Assembly (NCBI GenBank): GCA_050944035.1
Contig: JBMNQH010000009.1
Coordinates: 1 to 64,000 of the forward strand
Reading direction: 5' to 3'
Length of the DNA: 64,000 nt
Source of the DNA: JBMNQH01 sp050944035
Lineage (GTDB): Bacteria; Bacillota; Clostridia; Oscillospirales; Oscillospiraceae
Both the position numbers and the translations under genes were made by a program. Shown in pieces: positions 24,833-33,650 of the stretch. Below the pieces are notes generated by a model. The model had not been told where the DNA came from. It did not search any database and was given only the letters and a program-made list of their open reading frames with translations. Each line of letters opens with the position of its first letter. Positions within the stretch are counted from its first letter, which is position 1.

Positions 24833-26281
24833 ATGAAACATTACGATGGCCGCAATCATACCATGCTCACAGACTTCTATGAGCTGACCATGAGCAATGG
24901 TTATTTTAACTTTGGCTATAAGGATCGGATCACGTACTTTGATGTTTTCTACCGTCAAGTTCCGGATGGCGGTGGATTTGCAATCGCTGCTGGCTTGGAG
25001 CAAATTATTGACTACATTGAAAATTTACATTTCAGTGCCGAGGACATTTCATACCTCCGCAGCAAGCATTGCTTTAGCGACGGTTTTCTTGATTACCTGC
25101 GTGATTTCCATTTTACCGGTGACATTTACGCAGTTCCTGAGGGAACACCTGTATTCCCAAAGGAACCCATTCTAACTGTTCGTGCTCCTGCGATTGAAGC
25201 ACAGATTATCGAAACATTTCTTCTCCTCTGCATCAATCATCAAAGCTTGATCGCCACCAAGGCAAATCGTATTTGCCGCGCAGCAAAGGGCCGCACCGTC
25301 TTGGAATTTGGTGCAAGACGTGCACAGGGCGGTGACGCTGCGATTTACGGTGCAAGAGCTGCTTACATCGGCGGCTGTGCCGGAACCTCCTGTACCATCA
25401 CCGACCAGATGTTTGGCGTCGCAGCAGGCGGAACCATGGCACATTCCTGGGTGCAGATGTTTGATAGCCAGTATGAAGCATTTAAAACCTATTGCGAAGC
25501 GTATCCTGATAATGCCGTTCTCCTGGTTGACACCTATAATACGCTGAAAAGTGGTGTTCCCGATGCAATTCGTGCATTTAATGAAGTACTGAGGCCCCGC
25601 GGCATTACAAAGTGCGGCATTCGTCTTGATTCCGGTGATATGGCCTATCTTACTCGTGAAGCGCGGAAAATGTTGGACGCAGCTGGCTGGACAGAGTGTA
25701 AAATCACAGTCTCCAACTCTCTGGATGAATATTTGATTCAGGATCTATTGCAGCAGGGTGCCTGTATTGATTCGTTCGGCGTCGGTGAGCGCATGATTAC
25801 TGCAAAATCTGAGCCGGTATTCGGCGGTGTTTATAAACTGGCTGCCGTGGAAGATCCCGACGGCACCATTGTACCCCGTATCAAAATCAGTGAAAATGTG
25901 GTTAAGATCACCAATCCTCATTTTAAGAAAGTTTACCGCCTGTTCGGTAACAATACAGGAAAAGCCATTGCCGACTATCTCTGTCTGCACGACGAAACGC
26001 TGGATGTTTCCCAACCTTTGAAATTATTCGATCCGGATGCGACCTGGAAACACAAAATGATTGATAATTTCTCTGCAAAGGAACTGCAAGTTCCCATTTT
26101 CCAAAACGGGAAACTGGTCTATGCGCGTCCGGCACTGGACGAAATCCAGCGCTATTGTGCAAATCAGGTTGATCTGCTTTGGGATGAAGTCAAGCGATTT
26201 GACAATCCTCACACGTATTATGTAGATATGTCTGAAAAACTCTGGTCCATTCGTAACCAGCTGTTGAATCAAAGCTACTGA
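24833..26281 (+). CDS. pncB: nicotinate phosphoribosyltransferase
   Basis: A 482-residue enzyme that makes nicotinate mononucleotide from nicotinate and PRPP in NAD salvage. Family features include LTDFYELTMSNGYF at the N-terminus, LEFGARRAQG and GGCAGTS for phosphoribosyl binding, and LLVDTYNTLKSG and IRLDSGDM. The catalytic His region lies in the MAHSW stretch. Its length is typical of the Gram-positive group. ATG 24833 has GAAGGA 7 nt upstream; ATG 24803 lacks a site. No other NAD genes are adjacent. Confidence 0.95.
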   Translation: MKHYDGRNHTMLTDFYELTMSNGYFNFGYKDRITYFDVFYRQVPDGGGFAIAAGLEQIIDYIENLHFSAEDISYLRSKHCFSDGFLDYLRDFHFTGDIYAVPEGTPVFPKEPILTVRAPAIEAQIIETFLLLCINHQSLIATKANRICRAAKGRTVLEFGARRAQGGDAAIYGARAAYIGGCAGTSCTITDQMFGVAAGGTMAHSWVQMFDSQYEAFKTYCEAYPDNAVLLVDTYNTLKSGVPDAIRAFNEVLRPRGITKCGIRLDSGDMAYLTREARKMLDAAGWTECKITVSNSLDEYLIQDLLQQGACIDSFGVGERMITAKSEPVFGGVYKLAAVEDPDGTIVPRIKISENVVKITNPHFKKVYRLFGNNTGKAIADYLCLHDETLDVSQPLKLFDPDATWKHKMIDNFSAKELQVPIFQNGKLVYARPALDEIQRYCANQVDLLWDEVKRFDNPHTYYVDMSEKLWSIRNQLLNQSY

Positions 26282-26305
26282 GTCTCTTTTTCCTTTTTCA
26301 ATTCC

Positions 26306-26341
26306 AAACGGACTGCAAAATTTTGCAGTCCGTTTCTTTTT
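26306..26341 (+). terminator. terminator of pncB
   Basis: Perfect 30-bp palindrome (26306-26335) centred on AAAATTTT, followed by CTTTTTT. Confidence 0.92.
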
Positions 26342-26351
26342 TAAAAAGGGA

Positions 26352-26380
26352 TTGACAAACACCCTCTCTTGTTTTATAAT
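26352..26380 (+). promoter_or_regulatory. consensus sigma-A promoter of the metal-efflux operon
   Basis: Exact TTGACA and TATAAT with 17-nt spacing. Such a strong promoter fits an operon held off by a repressor and opened by metal. Confidence 0.9.
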
Positions 26381-26384
26381 CCAA

Positions 26385-26406
26385 TATATGAACAGATAAT
26401 CATATA
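26385..26406. promoter_or_regulatory. ArsR/SmtB-type operator
   Basis: Perfect inverted repeat TATATGA-N8-TCATATA starting 5 bp after the -10 element, covering the start site. The shape resembles ATATGAA/TTCATAT operators of SmtB/CzrA-type sensors. Confidence 0.8.
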
Positions 26407-26428
26407 ATAATTCAAAGGAGGGTATCCA

Positions 26429-26788
26429 GTGAAAGAACAAGGCATTGAATGCTGTGAATTTGCTTTCGTGCATGAGGACATTGTCAATGCAGTCAACAAG
26501 AAATTGCCGGAAGAAGATGTACTGTATGATCTGGCAGAGCTGTTTCGCGTATTTGGTGATTCTACCCGCATCAAAATTCTGTACGTCCTGTTTGAATCTG
26601 AGATGTGCGTCTGCGATATTGCACAGCTTCTCGGTATGAAGCAGTCTGCCATCTCGCATCAGTTGAAAAATCTTAAACAGGCTCGTTTAATCACTTCCCG
26701 CCGGGAAGGAAAATCCATCTTTTATTCACTGTCCGATAACCACGTCCGCTCCATCATCAGCCAAGGATTGGAACATATTGAAGAATAG
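26429..26788 (+). CDS. ArsR/SmtB family metal-sensing repressor
   Basis: A 119-residue winged-helix repressor. It carries the alpha-3 metal motif EMCVCD (residues about 58-63, as in CadC/SmtB), an N-terminal ECCEF that can complete a thiolate site, and an alpha-5 DNH...H pattern near the C-terminus as in zinc sensors. This combination points to cadmium, lead or zinc sensing. It should release the operator just upstream when metal binds. The start is GTG, with AGGAGG 7 nt upstream. It leads the operon with the HMA protein and the P-type ATPase. Confidence 0.92.
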   Translation: MKEQGIECCEFAFVHEDIVNAVNKKLPEEDVLYDLAELFRVFGDSTRIKILYVLFESEMCVCDIAQLLGMKQSAISHQLKNLKQARLITSRREGKSIFYSLSDNHVRSIISQGLEHIEE

Positions 26789-26825
26789 GTAGAGAATCGT
26801 TCTAAATCAAAAAAGGAGTTTAATT

Positions 26826-27047
26826 ATGAAAAAGAAATTTAAGATGAGCAATCTGGATTGTGCAAACTGTGCTGCAAAAATGGAAGCACTGATCAAGAAA
26901 ATTCCCGGCGTTGTGGATGCTTCGGTCAGCTTTATGACACAGCGTCTGACATTGGAGGCCGCTGACGATGCGTTCGATGAAATTGTCAAACTGGCTGCAG
27001 ATGCCTGCGCAAAAATTGATGCTGACTGCACACTTATCTTGAAGTAA
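26826..27047 (+). CDS. free-standing HMA metal-binding protein
   Basis: A 73-residue heavy-metal-associated (ferredoxin-like) domain with the metal motif DCANCAAK, in place of the CopZ-like GMxCxxC. It probably hands metal to the ATPase encoded 5 nt downstream, which lacks its own N-terminal HMA domain. AAAAGGAG precedes the ATG. The Asp before the first Cys is a feature of zinc/cadmium-type HMA domains and agrees with the sensor type. Confidence 0.9.
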   Translation: MKKKFKMSNLDCANCAAKMEALIKKIPGVVDASVSFMTQRLTLEAADDAFDEIVKLAADACAKIDADCTLILK

Positions 27048-27052
27048 CTGCC

Positions 27053-28909
27053 ATGGGAAAACAATCTGTATTAAGGCGGATTTTGATTTCCGCTGCCCTG
27101 TACGCAGTCCTGACTGTTTTATCTCATACCGGTGTTTTGCAAGAGGGCAGCCTGCTCGCACTTTGTTGTTTCCTTGTCCCATATGGGATTGTTGGATGGG
27201 ATATCCTCTATAAAGCATTCCGTAATATCAAACGGGGACAGATTTTTGACGAAAATTTTCTGATGTGCATTGCAACCTTCGGTGCCTTTGGCATCGGAGA
27301 ATATCCGGAAGCGGTTGCTGTAATGTTATTCTATCAGATCGGAGAATATTTCCAAAACCGTGCAGTCAATGCTTCCCGCGCCTCTATCTCGGATTTGATG
27401 GACATCTATCCGGAATATGCAACCATCGAGCAAAATGGAGAACTAATCCGTGTAGACCCGAACGATTTGGAATTGGATGATATCTATATCGTCCGTGCAG
27501 GAGAGCGTATTCCGTTGGACGGTGTCATATTAGAGGGTTCCTCTTTCCTCGACACTTCCGCCCTGACCGGTGAATCTGTACCCCGCGCCGTGGAACCTGG
27601 GGATGAAATCTACAGCGGTTGTGTTAACAGCAGCGGTTTGCTGCGGGTTCGCGTTACCAAAACCTTTGAAAACTCGACTGCAACCAAAATCCTGGAACTG
27701 GTTGAAAATGCCAACAGCAAAAAATCCGTGACCGAAAATTTTATCACAAAGTTCGCAAAGTACTACACTCCGGTTGTTGTCATTTGTGCGTTTCTTCTGG
27801 CAGTGATTCCACCGCTCTTCTTCCACCAGGCTTGGAGTGAATGGATTCGCCGTGCATGCAGCTTCCTCGTCATCTCCTGTCCATGCGCCCTGGTGATCTC
27901 GGTTCCGCTCAGCTTTTTCGGCGGTATCGGTTCGGCTTCCCGAATCGGTGTTCTGGTCAAGGGCAGCAACTATTTTGAAATCCTCGCAAAGCTAAATACT
28001 GTAGTCTTTGATAAGACCGGGACACTGACGGAAGGCAAATTCTCCGTCAATACATTGCATGCAATCTCCGGTTCTGAAGCTGAGATGCTGGAACTCGCTG
28101 CAATGGCAGAAAGCCGCTCCTCTCATCCCATTGCAAAATCTGTTTGCGAGGCTTTCTCCGCTGAGATTGATGCCTCCCGGATCCACTCAGTCACAGAGGA
28201 AAGCGGAAAAGGACTGGTAGCAATAATCGACAACAGTTCTGTCTATGTTGGCAATGCGGCACTGATGGCGTTGCACCAGATTCCCTATACACCGTACGAT
28301 GGCTACGGTACGGTGTTGTACATCGCAAAAGATCGGGAGTTGCTCGGCTATATCGTAATTGCCGACCGGATCAAAGACGCCTCCCTTTCCGCAATTCGTT
28401 CCCTCAAGAAGGTTGGCGTCCAGCACACTGTCATGTTGACCGGCGACAACCGCTCTGTTGCAGAGGCCGTTGCGGCAGAACTCGGCATCGATGAAGTCCG
28501 TGCAGAGTTATTGCCGGGAGACAAAGTGGAAGCTGTTGAATCGCTTCTTTCACGAAACACAGAAAAACAAAAGTTGGCGTTTGTCGGTGACGGCATCAAC
28601 GATGCACCGGTTTTGTCCCGCGCAGATGTTGGATTTGCGATGGGCAGCATCGGTTCCGATGCAGCAATCGAAGCTGCTGATATTGTCATCATGGATGATA
28701 ATCTTGGTAAGATTGCTTCCGTTATTAAAATAGCAAATAAGACCATGCGCATTGTCATTCAGAACATTGTCTTTGCTTTGGCCGTCAAATTTCTGATCCT
28801 CGCACTCGGCGCAATGGGTCTGGCCGGTATGTGGGAAGCTGTGTTTGCAGACGTCGGTGTGGCCGTCATTGCCATCTTAAATGCCATGCGCACCCTGCGG
28901 ATGCGGTAA
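27053..28909 (+). CDS. heavy-metal P1B-type ATPase (Zn/Cd/Pb exporter type)
   Basis: A 618-residue P1B ATPase. The CPC membrane motif (SCPCALV), the phosphorylation site DKTGTLTEG, the HP motif (SSHPIAKS) and the hinge GDGINDAPVL are all present, as is the actuator TGES. A C-terminal membrane helix with DVGVAVIAILNAMR carries the Asp typical of ZntA/CadA exporters. Cation export is therefore the likely role. It has no N-terminal HMA domain; the separate 73-residue protein supplies it. The ribosome site is weak and the gap to the HMA gene is 5 nt, so translation is probably coupled. Confidence 0.94.
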   Translation: MGKQSVLRRILISAALYAVLTVLSHTGVLQEGSLLALCCFLVPYGIVGWDILYKAFRNIKRGQIFDENFLMCIATFGAFGIGEYPEAVAVMLFYQIGEYFQNRAVNASRASISDLMDIYPEYATIEQNGELIRVDPNDLELDDIYIVRAGERIPLDGVILEGSSFLDTSALTGESVPRAVEPGDEIYSGCVNSSGLLRVRVTKTFENSTATKILELVENANSKKSVTENFITKFAKYYTPVVVICAFLLAVIPPLFFHQAWSEWIRRACSFLVISCPCALVISVPLSFFGGIGSASRIGVLVKGSNYFEILAKLNTVVFDKTGTLTEGKFSVNTLHAISGSEAEMLELAAMAESRSSHPIAKSVCEAFSAEIDASRIHSVTEESGKGLVAIIDNSSVYVGNAALMALHQIPYTPYDGYGTVLYIAKDRELLGYIVIADRIKDASLSAIRSLKKVGVQHTVMLTGDNRSVAEAVAAELGIDEVRAELLPGDKVEAVESLLSRNTEKQKLAFVGDGINDAPVLSRADVGFAMGSIGSDAAIEAADIVIMDDNLGKIASVIKIANKTMRIVIQNIVFALAVKFLILALGAMGLAGMWEAVFADVGVAVIAILNAMRTLRMR

Positions 28910-28923
28910 GGCAACTATTTTGT

Positions 28924-28963
28924 AAAAAAGCGAAGAAGAACAGCTGTTCTTCTTCGCTTTTTT
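28924..28963. terminator. bidirectional terminator of the metal-efflux operon
   Basis: A 40-bp perfect palindrome with A6 before and T6 after, between convergent genes. Confidence 0.93.
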
Positions 28964-28969
28964 ATATAC

Positions 28970-29608
28970 TCATAATGTGATCCAGTCATCCTCCAAAATT
29001 CTTTTGTCGCCGCCGTAATTGTCCACACAGATATACACCCCATTCTCATAGCCTCCTGCGGTTGCAACCCGATAAGTGGAATAATATAAGCTGGAGGTCG
29101 TTTCCGAACAAATTTGCAGCACCTTGCCTGTAAATTTTACATACTCTCCCTCATACTGATCTGGTGTTCTCGATAAATTGTCATAGGAAATGCTCTGACA
29201 GCGGCTCTTATAAAGTGCCTTCAGTTCTTCTTCGCTCATAGAAAACTTTTCTTCCTCAACTACGGTCTCACAAATTGTGCACGTTTTTACCCGTGTTCCC
29301 TCTGTCTCCTCTGTTGGCACTTCCGTTACAACCCAATCCCCTGCTATATGCTCCTTTAAAGCACGCTCCCGTTCTGTCATCTCATTACAGGTAGAACAAA
29401 GGCCGGACTCCAGTCCTGTTTCTGTACAGGTCGAATCCCGAACAATCGTCCAATCTGTAACGGTATGCCCCAAAGCCTCCCCTTCTGTTTTCCCACATTC
29501 TTTACAGGTTTTTGCCTCGGTGCATGTCGCTTCATTCCAGATATACGAATGCCCACACGCTGATAGCAAAACAGATATTACCATCCCGAATAAAAAATTT
29601 TTTTCTAC
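28970..29608 (-). CDS. lipoprotein-like protein with Cys-rich repeats, start codon not found
   Basis: A reading frame of about 213 residues. It begins with what looks like a full lipoprotein signal (basic EKN, hydrophobic core, lipobox LSAC) but has GTA where the initiator should be and no ribosome site upstream. The body holds repeats with paired Cys (CTEAKTCKECGK, CTETGLESGLCSTCNE, VKTCTICE), common in secreted Clostridia proteins. The C-terminal 80 residues are a separate domain with DQYEGEYVKFTGKVLQI. Only 66 nt separate the frame from the upstream terminator. It may be a decayed gene or start at an unusual codon; ATG 29584 would cut the signal to nine residues. Confidence 0.5.
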   Translation of the reverse strand, partial: VEKNFLFGMVISVLLSACGHSYIWNEATCTEAKTCKECGKTEGEALGHTVTDWTIVRDSTCTETGLESGLCSTCNEMTERERALKEHIAGDWVVTEVPTEETEGTRVKTCTICETVVEEEKFSMSEEELKALYKSRCQSISYDNLSRTPDQYEGEYVKFTGKVLQICSETTSSLYYSTYRVATAGGYENGVYICVDNYGGDKRILEDDWITL

Positions 29609-29674
29609 GCCAGAATTCGATGCATTGGAGCAGGAAATAAAATAGACCGTTACCTGATACCCCCCCAACCAAAA

Positions 29675-29710
29675 AACAGCCCCTGTACCACATGTGGTAC
29701 AGGGGCTGTT
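29675..29710 (-). terminator. terminator of the CD1247-like gene
   Basis: Perfect 36-bp palindrome centred on CACATGTG, followed on the minus strand by a T6 tract. Confidence 0.9.
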
Positions 29711-29739
29711 CTCATACAACGGAGATGGCAGTGCCGAGA

Positions 29740-30222
29740 TTATTCCGCAGCTTCCTCTGCATCTTCTTCCTCTTCTTCGTCCTCGATATCTTCAATGCTG
29801 TCGAGATCGAAGTCGAGCTTGCTGCCGCAGTTGGGACATTCGATGGAACCAAGCTCCAGAACGTCCTCATCAATTGTGATGGTGTTCTCACAGGCAGGGC
29901 ATTCCACTTCATAGAAAACGGGATCTTCGTCATCTTCGCTCTCTTCGTAGTCTTCACAGCCCTCGCAAAGCATACATGGATCTTCGTCATCGTCCTCATC
30001 ATCACCGTAGAAATCATCTTCGATGATATCCAGATCCTCATTGATGGCGTCAATTTCTTCCCAAACATCCAAGTTGTTGTCCTCAAGATCTTCAAGGTCA
30101 GCAGCGATGTCGGAAAGGACGTCCAGGATACCGGAAAACATTCTGCCCTTTTTGGATTCGGGATCAAATGCCATTCCTTCTGCAAGGCCCTTTAGATATG
30201 CGACTTTTTCACCGATGGTCAT
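29740..30222 (-). CDS. CD1247-like acidic zinc-ribbon protein
   Basis: A 160-residue strongly acidic protein. The N-terminal 40 residues (MTIGEKVAYLKGLAEGMAFD) match the CD1247 N-terminal domain found across Clostridia. The centre is Asp/Glu-rich. A zinc ribbon follows (CPACENTITIDEDVL..IECPNCGS, two CxxC pairs), and an acidic tail ends it. Its role is unknown; the ribbon plus acidic tail recalls RNA polymerase-associated factors (inference). The second ATG, 8 nt after AGGAGG, is chosen. It lies 55 nt downstream of efp on the same strand. Confidence 0.85.
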   Translation of the reverse strand: MTIGEKVAYLKGLAEGMAFDPESKKGRMFSGILDVLSDIAADLEDLEDNNLDVWEEIDAINEDLDIIEDDFYGDDEDDDEDPCMLCEGCEDYEESEDDEDPVFYEVECPACENTITIDEDVLELGSIECPNCGSKLDFDLDSIEDIEDEEEEEDAEEAAE

Positions 30223-30277
30223 ATTCATACCCTCCTATTCCATCCTCTTTCCGGTGCGGATTCTCTGTAGCAGTGGA

Positions 30278-30841
30278 TTAACCTTTTGCTCTTTCCAGAT
30301 ATTCGCCGGTACGGGTGTCAATCTTGATGCGGTCGCCAGTGCTGATGAAGAGCGGTACGCGTACTTCTGCACCGGTTTCCAGTGTTGCGGGTTTGGTAAC
30401 GTTCGTAGCAGTGTTGCCAGCGAAGCCAGGCTCAGTCTCTGTGACCTCAAGCTCCACAAAGTTGGGGGGATCAACAGCAAAAACTTTACCTTTGAAGGAA
30501 CTGATGGTGCAAACCATGTTCTCTGTGACAAAACGGAAGCTGTCATTCAAAATGTCTGCTTCGATCGGCTCCAGCTCATAGGTTTCATTATCCATGAAAT
30601 AATACAGATCACCGTCATTGTAACTATATTCCATGCTTCTGCGCTCGACGTATGCGTTTTCAAACTTGTCTGTAGGGCTGAAGGAAGTTTCAACAACAGC
30701 ACCTGTGATGACGTTCTTCATTTTGGTGCGGACAAATGCAGCGCCCTTACCAGGCTTAACATGCTGGAATTCAACAACCTGCATGACCTTACCATCCATT
30801 TCAAAGGTAACGCCATTTCTGAATTCACCTGCAGAAATCAT
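30278..30841 (-). CDS. efp: elongation factor P
   Basis: A 187-residue EF-P, which rescues ribosomes stalled on polyproline stretches. The three OB-like domains have normal lengths. The tip of domain I reads HVKPGKGAAFVR, with Lys at about residue 32 as the modifiable residue. Neither EpmA-type nor EarP-type modification genes are in the window. The ATG is preceded by AGGAGG at 9 nt. It is probably co-transcribed with the CD1247-like gene. Confidence 0.97.
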   Translation of the reverse strand: MISAGEFRNGVTFEMDGKVMQVVEFQHVKPGKGAAFVRTKMKNVITGAVVETSFSPTDKFENAYVERRSMEYSYNDGDLYYFMDNETYELEPIEADILNDSFRFVTENMVCTISSFKGKVFAVDPPNFVELEVTETEPGFAGNTATNVTKPATLETGAEVRVPLFISTGDRIKIDTRTGEYLERAKG

Positions 30842-30900
30842 AAAAGGTTTCCTCCTGTATCTGAAATAAATTGTTGCACAACTACTATACAATCATCGAT

Positions 30901-30929
30901 ATTTTACACTATACGCAATGTTTTGGCAA
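30901..30929 (-). promoter_or_regulatory. sigma-A promoter of efp
   Basis: On the minus strand, TTGCCA and TAAAAT with 17-nt spacing, about 60 nt before the efp start. Confidence 0.65.
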
Positions 30930-31012
30930 GAAAGATTTCATTTTTTCCTTTCTATTGTTTGCAGGATTTGAAAAATTTTCCTTTCTTAACATTTTTTATT
31001 GCTTTTGGCAGA

Positions 31013-31537
31013 CTACCCGTTCTTACGAAGCTTTCGTACATATTCCCGAATTCGGTAAGCCAGACGAAACGGGAATTCCGCCCAATATCGAAGGGCTAAC
31101 AGAGGATTTCTGGTAATACAGATTGGCTTCACCACAATAGCTGTCATGTTGGCACGCCTGGCACACAAGGTATCGGTATAGATTTGATCTCCCATCAATG
31201 CAGCTGCATCACGGTCGATGCCTTTTTCCTGCAACACCCGTTCCAGCACTCTGGTATTGGGTTTCTTTGCACGATTGACATAGTCAATGCCCAATGCTTT
31301 TGCGAAAATTGCAGGACGTTCCCCTTTATTATTTGATAAAATAAACAATTCAATTCCAGCCTGCTGGAAACGATGAATCCAATCAAGAAGCGCCGGGGTC
31401 GGCTCATGCAGATGGTAAGGTGACATTGTATTATCCAAATCCAACATCAGCATGGATTTTCCCATATCTTGAAAACGCTCCGGCGTCAGGTCATAGATTG
31501 TATTCAGCATCAAGCTGGGTATTGGAAGTTTGCTCAT
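31013..31537 (-). CDS. yqeG: YqeG family HAD-IIIA phosphatase
   Basis: A 174-residue HAD hydrolase of the YqeG/PGP-MTCP1 family. Motif I is DLDNTMSPY (about 33-41), motif II LSNNKGER, motif III in RAKKPNTRVLE, and motif IV MGDQIYTDTLCARRA. The family includes phosphatidylglycerophosphatases, but the bacterial YqeG substrate is not firmly known. In many Firmicutes it heads the yqeH cluster; here it stands alone between comEA and efp. Confidence 0.92.
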   Translation of the reverse strand: MSKLPIPSLMLNTIYDLTPERFQDMGKSMLMLDLDNTMSPYHLHEPTPALLDWIHRFQQAGIELFILSNNKGERPAIFAKALGIDYVNRAKKPNTRVLERVLQEKGIDRDAAALMGDQIYTDTLCARRANMTAIVVKPICITRNPLLALRYWAEFPFRLAYRIREYVRKLRKNG

Positions 31538-31612
31538 CTAAAGCCCTCCATATCTGTTCAATACAGACGCTTTCTTTCTATTTATTTTATAATGAATGAC
31601 AGTGCGAGGAAC

Positions 31613-32077
31613 TCATCCCTCTGTGACACAGATTTTGTCTTTGATCTCTGCGAATCTGCCACCGGCAATTCCCTTGACATTCATAATTTCCTCAATGGAA
31701 GAGAAACCGCCGTGTTCTTCGCGATATGCAATAATTCGTTCGGCCAACACATCGCCAATCCCGGGCAACTGTTTGAGTTGTTCTGCATCGGCTGTATTCA
31801 AATCGACCAAGCCCTCTGCACTCGTTGCAACATCTGATGACATTGCATCGGACTTCATTGTATTCTGTTCTTCTGCGTCAGGCTCCACGGTCTCCGTATC
31901 TGACGCTGTCTGATTCAATGTTGTAGATTGCTCCGACTCCATCGAGACAATATCACTGGCTGGCATGATAGAAACCGTATTGTTGCCATGTCGCACATGT
32001 ATCTGATATCCAGCCAGACCAAGCAAAAACAACCCTGTCACAGCGATGGAAATCCATTCCGCTTTTCTTAGTTTCAC
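31613..32077 (-). CDS. comEA: ComEA-like helix-hairpin-helix DNA-binding protein
   Basis: A 154-residue protein with a single membrane anchor (EWISIAVTGLFLLGLAGYQI) after a short basic N-terminus. An acidic/Ser/Thr-rich extracellular linker follows. The C-terminal tandem HhH domain is VDLNTADAEQLKQLPGIGDVL, then FSSIEEIMNVKGIAGGRF (shown in two parts). ComEA binds incoming DNA during transformation, but comEC is not in the window. The GTG start at 32077 is chosen because GGAGG lies 7 nt upstream. It is divergent from the DacF-like gene. Confidence 0.88.
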   Translation of the reverse strand: MKLRKAEWISIAVTGLFLLGLAGYQIHVRHGNNTVSIMPASDIVSMESEQSTTLNQTASDTETVEPDAEEQNTMKSDAMSSDVATSAEGLVDLNTADAEQLKQLPGIGDVLAERIIAYREEHGGFSSIEEIMNVKGIAGGRFAEIKDKICVTEG

Positions 32078-32109
32078 GCCTTTCCCTCCATCCCAACAGG
32101 AGATTTCTA

Positions 32110-32138
32110 TTGCGTTCCGACTTTTTTCTTCGTATAAT
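32110..32138 (+). promoter_or_regulatory. sigma-A promoter of the DacF-like/Sfp pair
   Basis: TTGCGT and TATAAT with 17-nt spacing, 58 nt before the start codon. Confidence 0.6.
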
Positions 32139-32195
32139 AAAAGATGCTCTAAAATACTTTGCAGCTTATCATACCATACTTTTCTGGAGAAGAAC

Positions 32196-33650
32196 ATGAA
32201 AAATTTAAAGTTTTATTCCATATTGCTGGTGCTTTGTTTCATTGCAACTTTTCTTTTTGTGCCCACAGCACAGGCACTTGCAGATCCGGAAGTCGAAGCG
32301 GAGGCCGTTTATCTCATCGATATCGGCACACAACAGGTACTTTATTCTAAAAATGCCGATCAATCCATTGATTCCGACCATCTTCCATATATTGCAACTG
32401 TTCTGCTCACAATTGAAGCCATCGATCACGGTGATATCTCCCAGTATGACGCGTTCGTCGTCCCTGAGGACTTTGACAAGGAGCTTGACGATAACAGCAA
32501 ACGTTGCGGACTCATCGCCGGAGAAACTGTAACAGTGGAAAGCCTGTTGTACTGTACTCTGCTGGAACAGGCCGATGATGCCTGCAATGTTCTGGCCTAT
32601 GCCGTTGCCGGCAGCGCTGCAAAATTCGTAGAACAGATGAACGATTATGCTGAAAAATCCGGCTGTACTGATACGTTGTTTTCCTCTCCGAATGGTCATA
32701 CCGGCAACCAGCACAATACGACAGCCAAAGATACTGCACTTTTTTTAGAGGTGGCACTCTCTCATCCTCTTTTCCGGGAAATTGCCACAACAGAAGTTTA
32801 CGATCTTCCCGAAACGGATAAAAACAGCAGCCGCACCATTGTAGGCGATAATGCTTTTACTTCTTCACTGGATCCAGATTACTATCCTTATGCATCATTT
32901 TCCACTGCTTCTTTGAAAGAAACCTCTATTTTTGCTACCGCAGTTAAAGATGATATCGCATTACTCGCCATTGTATTCGACACAGACAGCGGAGCCTGCT
33001 ACAGCACTGCTGCCACGTTATTCGATTGGGTATTCCAGCATTTTCAATACTCTGATGTCCTAACAACAAAAGACATCATTACGGAAGAAAAAATCAGCAT
33101 GGCCAGCGAGAATAAAACAGTAAAGCTTCGTCCGGCTCAATCCATCGCTCTCCTTATTCCCAACAAGGAAACCATGAATTTTGATTTGCAGTACACCTGT
33201 TATGAGAAACAGCTCACCGCACCCATCTCGGTTGGAACAGTTCTTGGTGAGGTACGCGTTTTACACAACGGAGTCATTTACGGCAGCACCAGTCTGGTAG
33301 CAGCAAACGCTGTTTCTCGCTCAGAAAAACTTTTTATTCGCTCTCAACTTCTTTCCACATTGCTTCGCCCAGCAGTTCTGATTATCGTTGCAGTGATACT
33401 GATCCTGCTCATTCTCTATATTCTGTCGGTTGTCCGCTATCGCAAACGTAGGCGAGCCTATCTACGCTATAAAAATACAATGATCGGTGCCGATGGGGAA
33501 CATAAAACACCCAGCGCTGTTATTGCAGAGGTCTCTTCGGATTCGCCTATGACTCCGGAAACATCAAAATCCGAACCACTTGCTGCAGAATTCAATAAGG
33601 TTCCCAAACGGGATCTTGACGACCTCAACGATCTTTTTAAAGACCTATGA
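32196..33650 (+). CDS. D-alanyl-D-alanine carboxypeptidase-like protein lacking all catalytic motifs
   Basis: A 484-residue exported protein (signal peptide about 1-28) whose order of elements follows DacF-type penicillin-binding proteins (YLIDIGTQQVLYSKNA, IATVLLTIEAI, SSPNGHTGNQHNTTAKDTA). SxxK is replaced by HLPY (62-65), SGN by QAD (125-127) and KTG by STA (236-238), so peptidase activity is not expected. A C-terminal membrane anchor (about 390-412) and a cytoplasmic tail follow. GGAGAAG precedes the ATG. The stop overlaps the start of the phosphopantetheinyl transferase gene by 4 nt. The protein may bind wall peptides as a structural or regulatory part (inference). Confidence 0.8.
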   Translation: MKNLKFYSILLVLCFIATFLFVPTAQALADPEVEAEAVYLIDIGTQQVLYSKNADQSIDSDHLPYIATVLLTIEAIDHGDISQYDAFVVPEDFDKELDDNSKRCGLIAGETVTVESLLYCTLLEQADDACNVLAYAVAGSAAKFVEQMNDYAEKSGCTDTLFSSPNGHTGNQHNTTAKDTALFLEVALSHPLFREIATTEVYDLPETDKNSSRTIVGDNAFTSSLDPDYYPYASFSTASLKETSIFATAVKDDIALLAIVFDTDSGACYSTAATLFDWVFQHFQYSDVLTTKDIITEEKISMASENKTVKLRPAQSIALLIPNKETMNFDLQYTCYEKQLTAPISVGTVLGEVRVLHNGVIYGSTSLVAANAVSRSEKLFIRSQLLSTLLRPAVLIIVAVILILLILYILSVVRYRKRRRAYLRYKNTMIGADGEHKTPSAVIAEVSSDSPMTPETSKSEPLAAEFNKVPKRDLDDLNDLFKDL

